Part shown: one piece after another, positions 9,394-17,733 of the stretch | How positions within the stretch are numbered: position 1 is the stretch's first letter | How the letters are laid out: every line of letters begins with the position of its first letter | Assembly (NCBI RefSeq): GCF_025340265.1 | Contig: NZ_CP022707.1 | Location: 2,480,501-2,544,500 of the forward strand | Length of the DNA: 64,000 nucleotides | Direction: 5' to 3' | From: Novosphingobium sp. 9 | GTDB taxonomy: Bacteria; Pseudomonadota; Alphaproteobacteria; Sphingomonadales; Sphingomonadaceae | Position numbers and translations under genes: made by a program | The notes under the pieces: model-generated | What the model saw: the letters and a program-made list of their open reading frames with translations, nothing else | What the model was told of the DNA's origin: nothing | Databases searched by the model: none

Positions 9394-10922
9394 GCCGAAA
9401 TCTCCTGAAACAGACCGGTTCGGTCAATCTTGCCATTGGGGCCGATCGGCATCGCCGCGCGCCAGTGAAGTACCCTTGGCTGCATGAAATTGGGCAGATC
9501 ACGCGCAAGCCGTTTGGGCAGTTCAGCCTCGGCATGCTCCGTCGCAACGCCCGGAGCAGCCCGAACCACCAGATGCACCGCATGGCCGAGCCTCGCATCG
9601 GGGATGCCCAGCGCCACCGCTTCGGCGACCAGCCCGGTGGCGAGCGCCGCATCTTCCACCTCCTGCGGGCTGATGCGGTTGCCCGCACTCTTGATCATCG
9701 CATCGCGTCGCCCGACGAAATAGAGCAGACCGTCCGCATCGCGCCGCACCCGGTCGCCCGACCACACCGCCATCCCGCCATAGCGCGATGCCATCGGTGC
9801 CGGTTTGAAACGTTCGGCAGTGCGCTCCGCATCCTGCCAGTAACCATGCGCGACCAGCGGGCCGGAATGGACGAGCTCGCCTTCCACATTGTCCGCCGCG
9901 ACCTGCCCTGCATCGTCGATCACGAGGATCTCGGCATGGGGGATTTCCTTGCCCATCGACGTCGGGTGTGTGTCGATCAGGGCGGGATCGAGATAGGTCG
10001 AGCGGAACGCCTCGGTCAGCCCGTACATCGCGAAAAGTCGCGCCTGGGGAAACAGCGAGCGCATGCGCTTCACCAGATCGACCGTCAGCGCGCCGCCGGT
10101 GTTCGTGAGCCGCCGCAGCTTTGCCGCTATCGCCTCCGGCCAGTCCACCTCGCACAACTGCACCCAGAGCGGCGGCACCGCACCCAGCGAGGTGATGCCG
10201 TGGCGGTCCACCGCCTTCATCACATCGCGCGGCACCAGATAGTCGAGCGGCACCACGCAGGCGCCCGCATACCATGTGGAGAGCAACTGGTTCTGACCGT
10301 AATCGAACGAGAGCGGCATCACCCCCAGCACGCGATCCTGCGGCGTGACGCCAAGGTATCCCGCCACGCTTTCCGCGCCCAGCCACATGTTGGCATGGCT
10401 GAGCATCACGCCCTTGGGTCGCCCGGTCGATCCGCTGGTGTAGAGGATCGCGGCCAGATCGTCAGGGTTCGCACTGGACGACGGCAGGGCAAGGTCTGCC
10501 TCACCTGCCGCCTCCAGCGCCTCCTGCTCGGCCATCAGGCGGCAGACGGACGGCACATCGCCCGGCTCCAGCCCGGCAAGACGCGCGGGCGTACCGATCA
10601 GCAGCAATGCGCCCGAATCGGCAAGAATATGCGCCACTTGCGCGCGCTTGAGCAGCGGGTTGATGGGGACATGGACAAGCCCTGCCCGCGCGGCGGCGAG
10701 CGGCATCAGGCACGTCAGTTCGCCTTTCGCCGCCCATGTCGCCACTCTCGCGCCCTTTTCGGGCACCTCGCGCGCCAGCCACCCGGCCAGACGAGCGACA
10801 CGCGTTCTTAAGGCCTTGTAGGTTAGAGGCCCTTCGCGCAGCACGAGAGCTTCGGCGTCGTCCTCGCCGCGCAGGGCCAGATGGTCGAGCGGCAAGGCAG
10901 AGGCGGTTTCGGGCGCTGGCAT
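9390..10922 (-). CDS. Acyl-CoA ligase (AMP-forming), exosortase A system-associated
   Basis: A 510-residue adenylate-forming enzyme (ANL superfamily, TIGR03098 type). ILYTSGSTGRPKGVMLSH is the ATP-binding P-loop motif, AMYGLTEAFRSTYL the adenine-binding A5 motif, and WSGDRVRRDADGLLYFVGR the hinge region; GPNGKIDRTGLF near the C-terminus carries the catalytic lysine. It should activate a carboxylic acid as an acyl-adenylate and load it on CoA, or on the acyl carrier protein encoded at 12016. The start at 10922 gives the usual family length; the frame remains open to 11090 but would overlap the divergent gene. Only 39 bases separate it from that gene, so the two share a promoter region. Confidence 0.88.
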   Translation of the reverse strand: MPAPETASALPLDHLALRGEDDAEALVLREGPLTYKALRTRVARLAGWLAREVPEKGARVATWAAKGELTCLMPLAAARAGLVHVPINPLLKRAQVAHILADSGALLLIGTPARLAGLEPGDVPSVCRLMAEQEALEAAGEADLALPSSSANPDDLAAILYTSGSTGRPKGVMLSHANMWLGAESVAGYLGVTPQDRVLGVMPLSFDYGQNQLLSTWYAGACVVPLDYLVPRDVMKAVDRHGITSLGAVPPLWVQLCEVDWPEAIAAKLRRLTNTGGALTVDLVKRMRSLFPQARLFAMYGLTEAFRSTYLDPALIDTHPTSMGKEIPHAEILVIDDAGQVAADNVEGELVHSGPLVAHGYWQDAERTAERFKPAPMASRYGGMAVWSGDRVRRDADGLLYFVGRRDAMIKSAGNRISPQEVEDAALATGLVAEAVALGIPDARLGHAVHLVVRAAPGVATEHAEAELPKRLARDLPNFMQPRVLHWRAAMPIGPNGKIDRTGLFQEISA

Positions 10923-10961
10923 GGCTTGACGCGGGGCTCCGCAAGAGGTGGATAGGATCAC

Positions 10962-11981
10962 GTGACGGGCATCGAATACCATCGCGATCTTAAGGAAGTC
11001 CAATCGGATGCACAGCTTGGCGGCGTGCTCGATGCGGCGGCATGCGCGCCCTTCGACAGGATCGCATGGTTTGCAGGGCTCGAAGCGCATTGCGGCCTGC
11101 GCCCGCTACTGGTCGTGGCGCGCGATGAAGATGGCCTTGCCGCGCTGCCGCTGACCGATGCCCTGCCCCACCCGCAGGCGCTCGCCAACTGGTACACCTT
11201 CCGCTTTCGCCCGCTGCTGGCAGGCCCTTCGCCCGAACGCCTGCTGACGCGGATCGCCCGCGATCTGGCCCGAAAGGCCCATCGCGTCATCCTGTCCGGT
11301 ATCCCCGGAGAGGACGGCTCGGCCGCCCTCATCGCAACCGCGTTCCGTGAAGCAGGCTGGCACGTCCGCAGTGAGCCTTGCGACGTCAATCACGTGCTCG
11401 CCCTCGATGGCCGCGATTATGCCGCCTATCTTGCCGCCCGCCCCGGCCAGCTCCGCACCACGCTCAAGCGCAAGAGCGGCAAGGTCGAGACCCGCGTCCT
11501 CACCCATTTCGACGCCGTGCTATGGACCGCTTACGAAGACATCTACGCCGAAAGCTGGAAGCCTGCGGAAGGCTCGCCCGCCTTCCTGCGCGCGTTCGCC
11601 GAGGCCGAGGGCGCCGCAGGAAGGCTTCGCTTCGGCATCGCCTTCGTCGAGGGCGAACCCGTTGCCGCGCAGATGTGGACGGTGGAAGGCGGCACGGCCT
11701 TCATCCACAAGCTCGCCCATCGCGAAAGCGCCAAGGCGACGTCTCCCGGCTCGGTGCTGAGCGCCGCCCTGTTCCGCCATGTCATCGACGAAGATCGCGT
11801 CACCGACATCGACTTCGGCACCGGCGACAATCCCTACAAGCGCGACTGGATGGAGACGGTGCGCCCGCGCTATCGCCTCGACATGCTGCGCCCCGGCCAT
11901 CCCGCCAACTGGCCCGTCATGGCACGGCGTTTCGCGGGCGACGCCGCGCACAGCCTTGCCCGCGCCGCAAAGCGCAGGTAG
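10962..11981 (+). CDS. GNAT/FemAB-like acyltransferase (CelD/BcsL-type) of the XrtA locus
   Basis: A 339-residue protein starting at GTG. It has the FemAB-like double-GNAT architecture: an N-terminal lobe (about 1-140) and a C-terminal PF13480-like lobe with RPGQLRTTLKRK, FGIAFVEGEPVAAQMWTV and DIDFGTGDNPYKRDW. Relatives transfer acyl or aminoacyl groups in polysaccharide or envelope modification. Directly after it come an acyl carrier protein and two hydrolases on the same strand, which suggests it uses the carrier-bound acyl group made by the divergent ligase. This is a second FemAB-like gene in the locus, distinct from the one at the left edge. The donor and acceptor are not known. Confidence 0.78.
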   Translation: MTGIEYHRDLKEVQSDAQLGGVLDAAACAPFDRIAWFAGLEAHCGLRPLLVVARDEDGLAALPLTDALPHPQALANWYTFRFRPLLAGPSPERLLTRIARDLARKAHRVILSGIPGEDGSAALIATAFREAGWHVRSEPCDVNHVLALDGRDYAAYLAARPGQLRTTLKRKSGKVETRVLTHFDAVLWTAYEDIYAESWKPAEGSPAFLRAFAEAEGAAGRLRFGIAFVEGEPVAAQMWTVEGGTAFIHKLAHRESAKATSPGSVLSAALFRHVIDEDRVTDIDFGTGDNPYKRDWMETVRPRYRLDMLRPGHPANWPVMARRFAGDAAHSLARAAKRR

Positions 11982-12015
11982 AGCGCGTGCCCAATCCTTT
12001 GCGGGAAACTCTCCC

Positions 12016-12303
12016 ATGATAACAGATACCGAGAGGGCCATGACCGACGATACCGACCTGCGCCTGCGAGGCATCCTGACCGATGTTCTCGGGCTCAAGC
12101 AGGGCCAGGCCGACAGCTTCACCGACGACAGCGGACTGTTCGGCGAATTGCCGGAACTCGATTCCATGGCCGTGGCCGGGCTGCTGACCGAACTGGAAGA
12201 CCGCTTCGACATCATCATCGAGGATGACGAGATCGACGGCGAGATGCTCGAAACCTTCGGCGCGCTCAAGGCGTTCGTCGCCGACAAGCGACAAGCGGGA
12301 TAA
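12016..12303 (+). CDS. Acyl carrier protein of the XrtA locus
   Basis: A 95-residue (or 87-residue, if the second ATG at 12040 is used) acidic protein. LPELDSMAVAGLLTELEDRF holds the DSM motif whose serine takes the phosphopantetheine arm, and the rest is the expected four-helix ACP. The second ATG is preceded by GAGAGG but only three bases away, so the first is kept. It sits between the acyltransferase and the hydrolases and is a dedicated carrier, separate from the fatty acid synthase ACP, presumably loaded by the acyl-CoA ligase at 9390-10922. Confidence 0.85.
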   Translation: MITDTERAMTDDTDLRLRGILTDVLGLKQGQADSFTDDSGLFGELPELDSMAVAGLLTELEDRFDIIIEDDEIDGEMLETFGALKAFVADKRQAG

Positions 12304-12307
12304 CGGC

Positions 12308-12985
12308 ATGGTGACGCCGACGAGTTGGCCCTGTCCACTGCCCGCCGGCGGCACTTTCCATGAATACGCTCTCGCTTTCGATCGTGACCGCGCGCACCGC
12401 CTGCTGATCGCCCCCGCGCTGCTCGACGAAGGCAACAAGCTGCGCCGCTTCACGGTGGAACTGATGCGCCGCCTCGATCTGGAGGGCGTCGACAGCTTCC
12501 TGCCCGACTATCCCGGCAGCAACGAAAGCCTTCAGGCGCTTTCCATTCAGGACCCGACCGACTGGATCGACGCGATGCGCGCGGCGGCGGTTCACTTCGG
12601 CGCCACCCATGCGCTGGGCCTGCGCGGCGGCTGCCTGTTCACGCCCGATACGCTGCCATGCCTGCACTACGCACCGCTCAAGGCAGCCTCGATCCTGCGC
12701 CAGTTGCTGCGGGCACGAATGCTCGCTTCTCGCGAGAATGGCGCTGAGGAAACGCGCGAAGGTCTGGCGGCGCAAGCCGAGGCGAACGGGATTGTGCTGG
12801 CAGGCTATAGCCTTGGCGCTGACTTCTATCACCATTTCGAGCCGATGATCCCGTCCGAACAGGCCGAGATCATCACGCAGGAGGCGTTGGGCGGCCCCGG
12901 ACTCTGGCTTCGGGCGGAGCCGGGTGAGGATGCGTCGCAGTCGGCGGCTCTCGCGCGACTGATCACGGCGAGCCTCGCTCCATGA
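12308..12985 (+). CDS. Hydrolase 2, exosortase A system-associated
   Basis: A 225-residue alpha/beta-hydrolase-like protein starting at the ATG at 12308, four bases after the ACP stop. It resembles the TIGR03101 proteins restricted to exosortase A loci. Its N-terminus ANKLRRF-like segment (DEGNKLRRFTVELMRRL) and the motif GLRGGCLF around residue 107 replace the usual GxSxG elbow; the nucleophile could be the cysteine of that motif, which would be unusual for the fold. ALGGPGLWLRAEPGEDASQS lies near the end. The reaction is unknown; with the partner downstream it may release or edit acyl groups on the carrier. Its stop overlaps the next start (ATGA). Confidence 0.78.
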   Translation: MVTPTSWPCPLPAGGTFHEYALAFDRDRAHRLLIAPALLDEGNKLRRFTVELMRRLDLEGVDSFLPDYPGSNESLQALSIQDPTDWIDAMRAAAVHFGATHALGLRGGCLFTPDTLPCLHYAPLKAASILRQLLRARMLASRENGAEETREGLAAQAEANGIVLAGYSLGADFYHHFEPMIPSEQAEIITQEALGGPGLWLRAEPGEDASQSAALARLITASLAP

Positions 12986-13767
12986 TCCGCGCGCATTCCA
13001 GTTTCCTGTGCGAAGGCGACCGGCTCGTCTGCACGCTCGACGGCGATGCCCGCGCCACCCGTGGCCTGCTGATCGTCAGCGGCGGCAACGAGACCCGTGC
13101 CGGGGCCTGGAACGGGCAGGCGCTCATGGCCGAACGGATCGCCGGCGAGGGCTTTGCCGTGCTGCGCTTCGACCGTCGCGGCGTGGCTGACAGCGAAGGG
13201 GCTAACGGCGGATTTCGCGCCAGCGGACCTGACATCGCCGCCGCTCTCGCCGCTTTCCGCGAGCTGTGTCCCGGCCTGAACCGCGTGGTCGCACTGGGCA
13301 ACTGCGACGCGGCCAGCGCCCTGATGCTGACCGGTGGCGCAGGGTTTGACGCGCTCGTGCTGTCCAACCCGTGGACTTTCGAGGACGACGCGGCAGACGA
13401 CGTGCCCGCCGAACAGGTGCGCGCACATTATCGCAAGCGTCTTGCCGATCCTGCCGCCTTGCGGCGTCTGCTGACCAACAAGGTCTCGCTGATCCAGCTG
13501 TTCCGCAGCCTCAAAAGCGCCGTGCGCCCTGCCCCGCCACCGCCCGTTTCAGGTCTTCTGGAGACGATGCGTCAAGGGCTCGGCTCCTTCGAAGGTAAGG
13601 TGTTGTTCCCCGTTGCGGGGCGGGACCGCACCGGCGGGGCTTTCCTGTCGCGGTGGGACAAGGACGATCCGCGTATCCGCATCCACCCGGAGGCGACGCA
13701 CAGCTTCGTGGAACCCGGCGCGCTCGACTGGTACGGCGCGCAGGTTCTGGAAGCCCTGCGCGCCTGA
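12982..13767 (+). CDS. Hydrolase 1, exosortase A system-associated
   Basis: A 261-residue alpha/beta hydrolase (TIGR03100 type). The fold is visible in GLLIVSGGNETRAG, VLRFDRRGVADSEG and ALGNCDAASALML: the expected GxSxG elbow reads GNCDA, so the nucleophile is again probably cysteine (about residue 111). Asp/His candidates follow in FPVAGRDRTGGAFLS and PEATHSFVEPGALDWY. It is coupled to hydrolase 2 by a 4-base overlap and ends the plus-strand half of the XrtA module. The substrate is not known; the consistent cysteine in both hydrolases is worth noting because it favours thioester or acyl-transfer chemistry. Confidence 0.8.
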   Translation: MIRAHSSFLCEGDRLVCTLDGDARATRGLLIVSGGNETRAGAWNGQALMAERIAGEGFAVLRFDRRGVADSEGANGGFRASGPDIAAALAAFRELCPGLNRVVALGNCDAASALMLTGGAGFDALVLSNPWTFEDDAADDVPAEQVRAHYRKRLADPAALRRLLTNKVSLIQLFRSLKSAVRPAPPPPVSGLLETMRQGLGSFEGKVLFPVAGRDRTGGAFLSRWDKDDPRIRIHPEATHSFVEPGALDWYGAQVLEALRA

Positions 13768-13789
13768 TATTTTAGCGTTTCTGTCGGCC

Positions 13790-14761
13790 TCAGGCCTGTT
13801 CGGTCTCGGTGATCCCGGCGAAATCGCGTTCGGCAAGATAACGCTCGGCATCCAATGCCGCCATGCAGCCGCTTCCCGCCGCCGTGATCGCCTGACGATA
13901 GGTGTGGTCGGACACGTCGCCTGCCGCGTAGACGCCGGGAATATCGGTCTTCGGCGTACCGGGCTGGACCAGCAGGTAGCCGGTCTCGTCCATCGCCAGC
14001 TTGCCCTTGAACAGTTCCGTCGCGGGCGCATGGCCGATGGCGACGAAGGCACCGTCCGTGGCGATCTCACTCTTTTCGCCGGTCTCGGTATCGGTCAGCG
14101 CAACGGCGCGCAGTTCTCCGCGATCATCGCCGAGGAACTCGTCCACCTTCTTGTTCCACACCACCGTGATCTTGGGGTTGGCCAGCAGACGGTCCTGCAG
14201 GATCTTTTCCGCGCGCAGGCTGTCACGGCGGTGGATCAGCGTCACATCGTCCGAGTGGTTGGTGAGGTAAAGCGCTTCCTCGACCGCGGTGTTGCCGCCG
14301 CCGATCACCACGACCTTGCGACCGCGATAGAAGAAGCCGTCGCAGGTGGCGCAGGCCGAAACGCCTTTGCCCGAGAGCGCCTGCTCGCCGGGCACGCCCA
14401 GCCAGCGCGCCTGCGCACCGGTGGCAATGACCAGCGTATCGCCTTCGTAGGTGTCGCCACTGTCACCGGTCGCCACGAAGACAGGGCCGGAAAGATCGAC
14501 CGAGGTGATCGTGTCCCACATCATGCGCGTGCCGACATGCTCGGCCTGTGCCTGCATCTCCTGCATCAGCCACGGGCCCTGGATCACCTCACGGAAGCCG
14601 GGGTAGTTCTCGACGTCGGTGGTGATGGTCAGCTGGCCGCCGGGCTGGAGCCCCTGCACCACGATGGGCTCCATACCGGCGCGCGCGCCGTAGATCGCGG
14701 CGGAGAGGCCCGCCGGGCCGGAGCCAATGATAAGCATGCGGGTCTTGTGCGTGGTCGCCAC
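13790..14761 (-). CDS. trxB: Thioredoxin-disulfide reductase
   Basis: A 323-residue FAD/NADPH flavoprotein. GSGPAGLSAAIYGARAG near the N-terminus binds FAD, CATCDGFF about residue 139 is the redox-active CxxC, VVIGGGNTAVEEALYL binds NADPH, and GVYAAGDVSDHTYRQA is the C-terminal FAD motif. It reduces thioredoxin in the cytoplasm. The start is a GTG at 14761 with GGAGG eight bases upstream. It converges with the hydrolase 1 gene, with only 22 bases between the stops, and appears unrelated to the XrtA module. Confidence 0.95.
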   Translation of the reverse strand: MATTHKTRMLIIGSGPAGLSAAIYGARAGMEPIVVQGLQPGGQLTITTDVENYPGFREVIQGPWLMQEMQAQAEHVGTRMMWDTITSVDLSGPVFVATGDSGDTYEGDTLVIATGAQARWLGVPGEQALSGKGVSACATCDGFFYRGRKVVVIGGGNTAVEEALYLTNHSDDVTLIHRRDSLRAEKILQDRLLANPKITVVWNKKVDEFLGDDRGELRAVALTDTETGEKSEIATDGAFVAIGHAPATELFKGKLAMDETGYLLVQPGTPKTDIPGVYAAGDVSDHTYRQAITAAGSGCMAALDAERYLAERDFAGITETEQA

Positions 14762-14905
14762 CTTGATACCTCCGGGCGTGAAATCTCAGGCCCGCGAGAT
14801 AGGAGCAAGGAGGCGGAATTGCCAAGCATTCAGGCTGCGATGATTTGCTTCATCCCCAAAAACCCGCGCTATGGGCAATAGCCTCATCCGAGAGCCCGCA
14901 GCCGG

Positions 14906-15112
14906 TCAGCTCAGCAGGAACCAGGCAAGACCCGCCCAGCACAGGCCGCAGAAGCCGAGCGCGACGACCAGTCCGCGTGCATCGCGCTCGTCGTTGTCCT
15001 CTCGCGGAACCGCGGCAAACGCGGGATAGAGCGGGCCTGCCGAGTTGCGCAGCAGTTCTTCACTGCTGATGATCCGGCCCGATGACCTGTCGATGGCATC
15101 CCGTGCAATCAT
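14906..15112 (-). CDS. Small single-span membrane protein
   Basis: A 68-residue protein (MIARDAIDRSSGRIISSEEL...) with a polar, charged N-terminal 45 residues and one hydrophobic C-terminal segment (LVVALGFCGLCWAGLAWFLL). An in-frame ATG at 15127 would add five residues; AGGA lies close before the ATG at 15112. Codon usage is like the neighbours. It resembles no family I can name; a tail-anchored inner-membrane topology is the simplest reading. Confidence 0.55.
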   Translation of the reverse strand: MIARDAIDRSSGRIISSEELLRNSAGPLYPAFAAVPREDNDERDARGLVVALGFCGLCWAGLAWFLLS

Positions 15113-15659
15113 GATCCTGCATCCCATTCAAAAGTGCCACGAAAGCCCCGTTTTACGGGTGTCTTTCCACCAAAAGCGGCAGTTTCGCCGCGAACCCGAA
15201 CCGGATCTGCCGTCGCCCTTCTGGTGTTGCGAGCAGCATCCCCGGTGACATCGGTTTTACCACTCCGGAACGCGTTTCTCCATCGAATTTGCAATCGAAT
15301 ACATAGCGTTACAGCGCACGTTTCACGGGGTCGAATTACACAAATCACACAGCGCTGCGGGAAACTATTAACCAAAATCGCAGTGCAGCGCAGCATCGGT
15401 ACGAATGGCCTGCTTTCGCCGCAATTCAAAGGATTGTATCTTGCATGCGCAAGTTTGCATCTGCACAGCAGTCAGAAAATTGCCTCAAATGCGCCGCATC
15501 GCAAAATTCGTGCAGATGCAAAAGCCGCCGAAAAAATTTTGGTGCCGACCAGGCACCTGACCGTTGTTTTACAACGCGAATCAGCACGATTCGCACCCGC
15601 TGCAGGCTCAGGGATTCGCGTCACTTGCAGGAGAGAAAGCGACCATCTACCCTGCCCCA
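15113..15659. other. AT-richer 547-base intergenic region upstream of the molybdate genes
   Basis: No convincing gene is present; open frames here have poor codon usage. The stretch is markedly more AT-rich than the flanks and holds several inverted repeats: TTTGCATCTGCAC at 15454-15466 pairs perfectly with GTGCAGATGCAAA at 15510-15522 (43-base spacer); CTTGC and GCAAG flank ATGC at 15440-15453; and GGTGCC/GGCACC form a hairpin at 15541-15557. The promoter of the ModE-like gene must lie here. The spaced 13-bp repeat could be a regulator site or part of a structured transcript. Confidence 0.5.
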
Positions 15660-16076
15660 ATGCCAACAGACCCGCATCTCAAGATCAAGATCCAGCTCCT
15701 ATGCGGCGACGAGATCGCCATGGGGCCGGGCAAGGCGGATCTGCTCGACGCCATTCGCGCACAAGGCTCCATATCGGCTGCCGGTCGCGCCATGGACATG
15801 AGCTATCGCCGCGCCTGGCTGCTGGTCGACGCGATGAATCGCTGCTGGAGCGAGCCGCTGGTCCGCGCCTATCCGGGGCGCGCACGCGGCAGCGGTGCCG
15901 AGGTCACGCCGGCGGGGGAACGCGTGTTAAAAGCCTATCGCCAGATGCAGAAGACCGCGCAAGCCTCGTGCGCCTCGCGCGAGGGAACGGCCCTTGCCGG
16001 AGAACTGCGTGCGAGCCCGCTCGAAAAGGCCCCCAACCGCAGCGATGCAGCCAAGGAGGAGGCGTCGCATAGCTGA
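15660..16076 (+). CDS. ModE-like winged-helix regulator (DNA-binding domain only)
   Basis: A 138-residue protein with the ModE N-terminal winged helix: LLCGDEIAMGPGKADLLDAI, then GSISAAGRAMDMSYRRAWLLVDAMN (helix-turn-helix) and EVTPAGERVLKAYRQMQ. It lacks the C-terminal TOBE/Mop domains that bind molybdate in E. coli ModE, so it either senses nothing directly or responds through a partner. The ATG at 15660 is chosen because the family begins just before LKIKIQLL; upstream TTG codons are possible. It stands 121 bases before modA on the same strand and is the likely regulator of the uptake genes. Confidence 0.8.
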   Translation: MPTDPHLKIKIQLLCGDEIAMGPGKADLLDAIRAQGSISAAGRAMDMSYRRAWLLVDAMNRCWSEPLVRAYPGRARGSGAEVTPAGERVLKAYRQMQKTAQASCASREGTALAGELRASPLEKAPNRSDAAKEEASHS

Positions 16077-16197
16077 ACGACGCAGTTCATCCCGTGCAGC
16101 TTGCCATATCCCGAAAAATACCGGATGGCCGCAAGGTTACACCCAGTTGCACGCTTCTACCGTGGCCCTCCCAAACACTCCCACGCGAGGAAATCTC

Positions 16198-16995
16198 ATG
16201 CCCCAGCCCTTCCTGAAACGCCGCGAAACCCTTGGCGCGATGGCTCTTGCCTGCACGGCGCTCTGGATCGGCGGCACGTCAGCACTTGCCCGACCGGCTC
16301 AGACGGCGCCTGTCGTCCTTGCCGCTGCCAGCCTTCAGGAATCGATGAACGCCGCAGCCGATGCCTGGAGCGCCAAGGGCCATCCCCGTCCGCGCATATC
16401 CTTCGCAGGCTCATCCGCCCTCGCCCGGCAGGTCGAATCCGGCGCGCCTGCTGACCTGTTCGTCTCGGCTGACGAGAAGTGGATGAACGAACTCCAGTCC
16501 CGCAACCTGCTGGCGCCGGGCACGCGCTCCTCGTTCCTGCGCAACACGCTGGTCCTGATCGCGCCGACGAACAGCCGCATCCGCCTGACCATCCGCCCCG
16601 GCTTCCCGCTCGCGCAGACGCTCGGCAATGGCCGTCTCGCCGTGGCGGACACCAATGCCGTGCCCGCCGGGCTCTATGCCAAGGAAGCGCTCGGCAAGCT
16701 GGGCGTGTGGCCCTCGGTGCAGGGCAAGCTCGCCCCCGGCGACAGCGTGCGCGCCGCGCTGCGCATGGTCTCCAGCGGTGCCGCACCGCTGGGCATTGTC
16801 TACGCGACGGACGCCAAGGCCGATCCCGGGGTCAAGGTGATCGCCACCTTCCCCGCCGCCTCGCACACGCCGATCACCTATCCTGTCGCCCGCCTGAAAG
16901 CCTCGCAGAACCCCGAAGGCGAAGGCTTCCGCCGCTTCCTTCTGTCCGGGCAGGGCCGCGCGATCTTCGCCCGCTTCGGCTTCGGCACGCACTGA
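16198..16995 (+). CDS. modA: Molybdate ABC transporter, periplasmic binding protein
   Basis: A 265-residue secreted protein. The start at 16198 is preceded by GAGGAAATCTC. A basic/hydrophobic signal peptide (FLKRRETLG then ALACTALWIGG) is followed by the mature protein with VLAAASLQESMNAAADAW, SFAGSSALARQVESGAPADLFVSAD and DTNAVPAGLYAKEALGKLG, all diagnostic of ModA; the conserved serines in the first two motifs contact the oxyanion. It delivers molybdate (possibly also tungstate) to ModB in the inner membrane. It is nine bases from modB in a modA-modB-modC operon. Confidence 0.93.
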   Translation: MPQPFLKRRETLGAMALACTALWIGGTSALARPAQTAPVVLAAASLQESMNAAADAWSAKGHPRPRISFAGSSALARQVESGAPADLFVSADEKWMNELQSRNLLAPGTRSSFLRNTLVLIAPTNSRIRLTIRPGFPLAQTLGNGRLAVADTNAVPAGLYAKEALGKLGVWPSVQGKLAPGDSVRAALRMVSSGAAPLGIVYATDAKADPGVKVIATFPAASHTPITYPVARLKASQNPEGEGFRRFLLSGQGRAIFARFGFGTH

Positions 16996-17004
16996 GGCCC
17001 TAGC

Positions 17005-17733
17005 TTGGCCCTGCTCTCGCCCGAGGAATGGCAGGTCGTCGCCCTGTCGCTGAAAGTCAGCGGCGTGGCGATGGTCTGCGCCCTGCCGGTGGCGTTCGGC
17101 CTGGCCTGGCTGCTGGCCCGCACGCATTTTCCGGGGCGCATACTGGTCGACGCGCTGGTGCATCTGCCGCTGGTGCTGCCGCCGGTCGTCACCGGGTGGC
17201 TGCTGCTGCTGGTCTTCGCCCCCAATGCCCCGCTCGGCGGCTTTCTCCAGAATGCGCTCGGCATCACGCTGCTGTTCCGCTGGACGGGGGCAGCGCTGGC
17301 CGCCGCCGTCATGGCGCTGCCGCTGATGGTGCGCGCCATGCGCCTCTCGCTGGAGGCGGTCGACCGACGACTGGAAAGCGCCGCGCGCACGCTGGGCGCC
17401 GGGCGCTGGCGGACATTCTTCACGATCACCCTGCCGCTCGCCTCCCCCGGCGTGCTGGCGGGGCTGGTGCTGGGCTTCGCGCGCTCGGTGGGAGAGTTCG
17501 GCGCGACGATCACCTTCGCCTCGAACATTCCGGGCGAAACGCAGACGCTGCCGCTTGCCATCTACAGCGCCTTGCAGGTGCCGGGACAGGAGTGGCAGGT
17601 CGCGCGCCTTGCCATGCTGTCCGTGCTGCTCTCGGTCGGCGCGCTGGTGCTCTCCGAAGTGCTGGCACGACGCAACGGTTTAGGAAGCGCTGGGGGGGCA
17701 GGCCTTGCCGGGCGAGACCAGCATGGCCTTTGA
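17005..17733 (+). CDS. modB: Molybdate ABC transporter, permease
   Basis: A 242-residue inner-membrane protein starting at TTG. It begins LSPEEWQVVALSLKVSGVAM and has five or so hydrophobic segments. LESAARTLGAGRWRTFFTITLPLASPGVLAGLVLGFARSVGEFGA (about residues 125-170) contains the EAA loop that contacts the ATPase. The last ten codons overlap modC. A G7 run near 17692 sits in the C-terminal tail; the extreme C-terminus could therefore be affected if the run length is wrong, but the family core is complete. Confidence 0.92.
   Translation: MALLSPEEWQVVALSLKVSGVAMVCALPVAFGLAWLLARTHFPGRILVDALVHLPLVLPPVVTGWLLLLVFAPNAPLGGFLQNALGITLLFRWTGAALAAAVMALPLMVRAMRLSLEAVDRRLESAARTLGAGRWRTFFTITLPLASPGVLAGLVLGFARSVGEFGATITFASNIPGETQTLPLAIYSALQVPGQEWQVARLAMLSVLLSVGALVLSEVLARRNGLGSAGGAGLAGRDQHGL

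Noticed and set aside
15109..15429. Minus-strand open frame of 106 codons in the AT-rich gap
   Set aside because: Composition is not protein-like and no ribosome site or homology is apparent.
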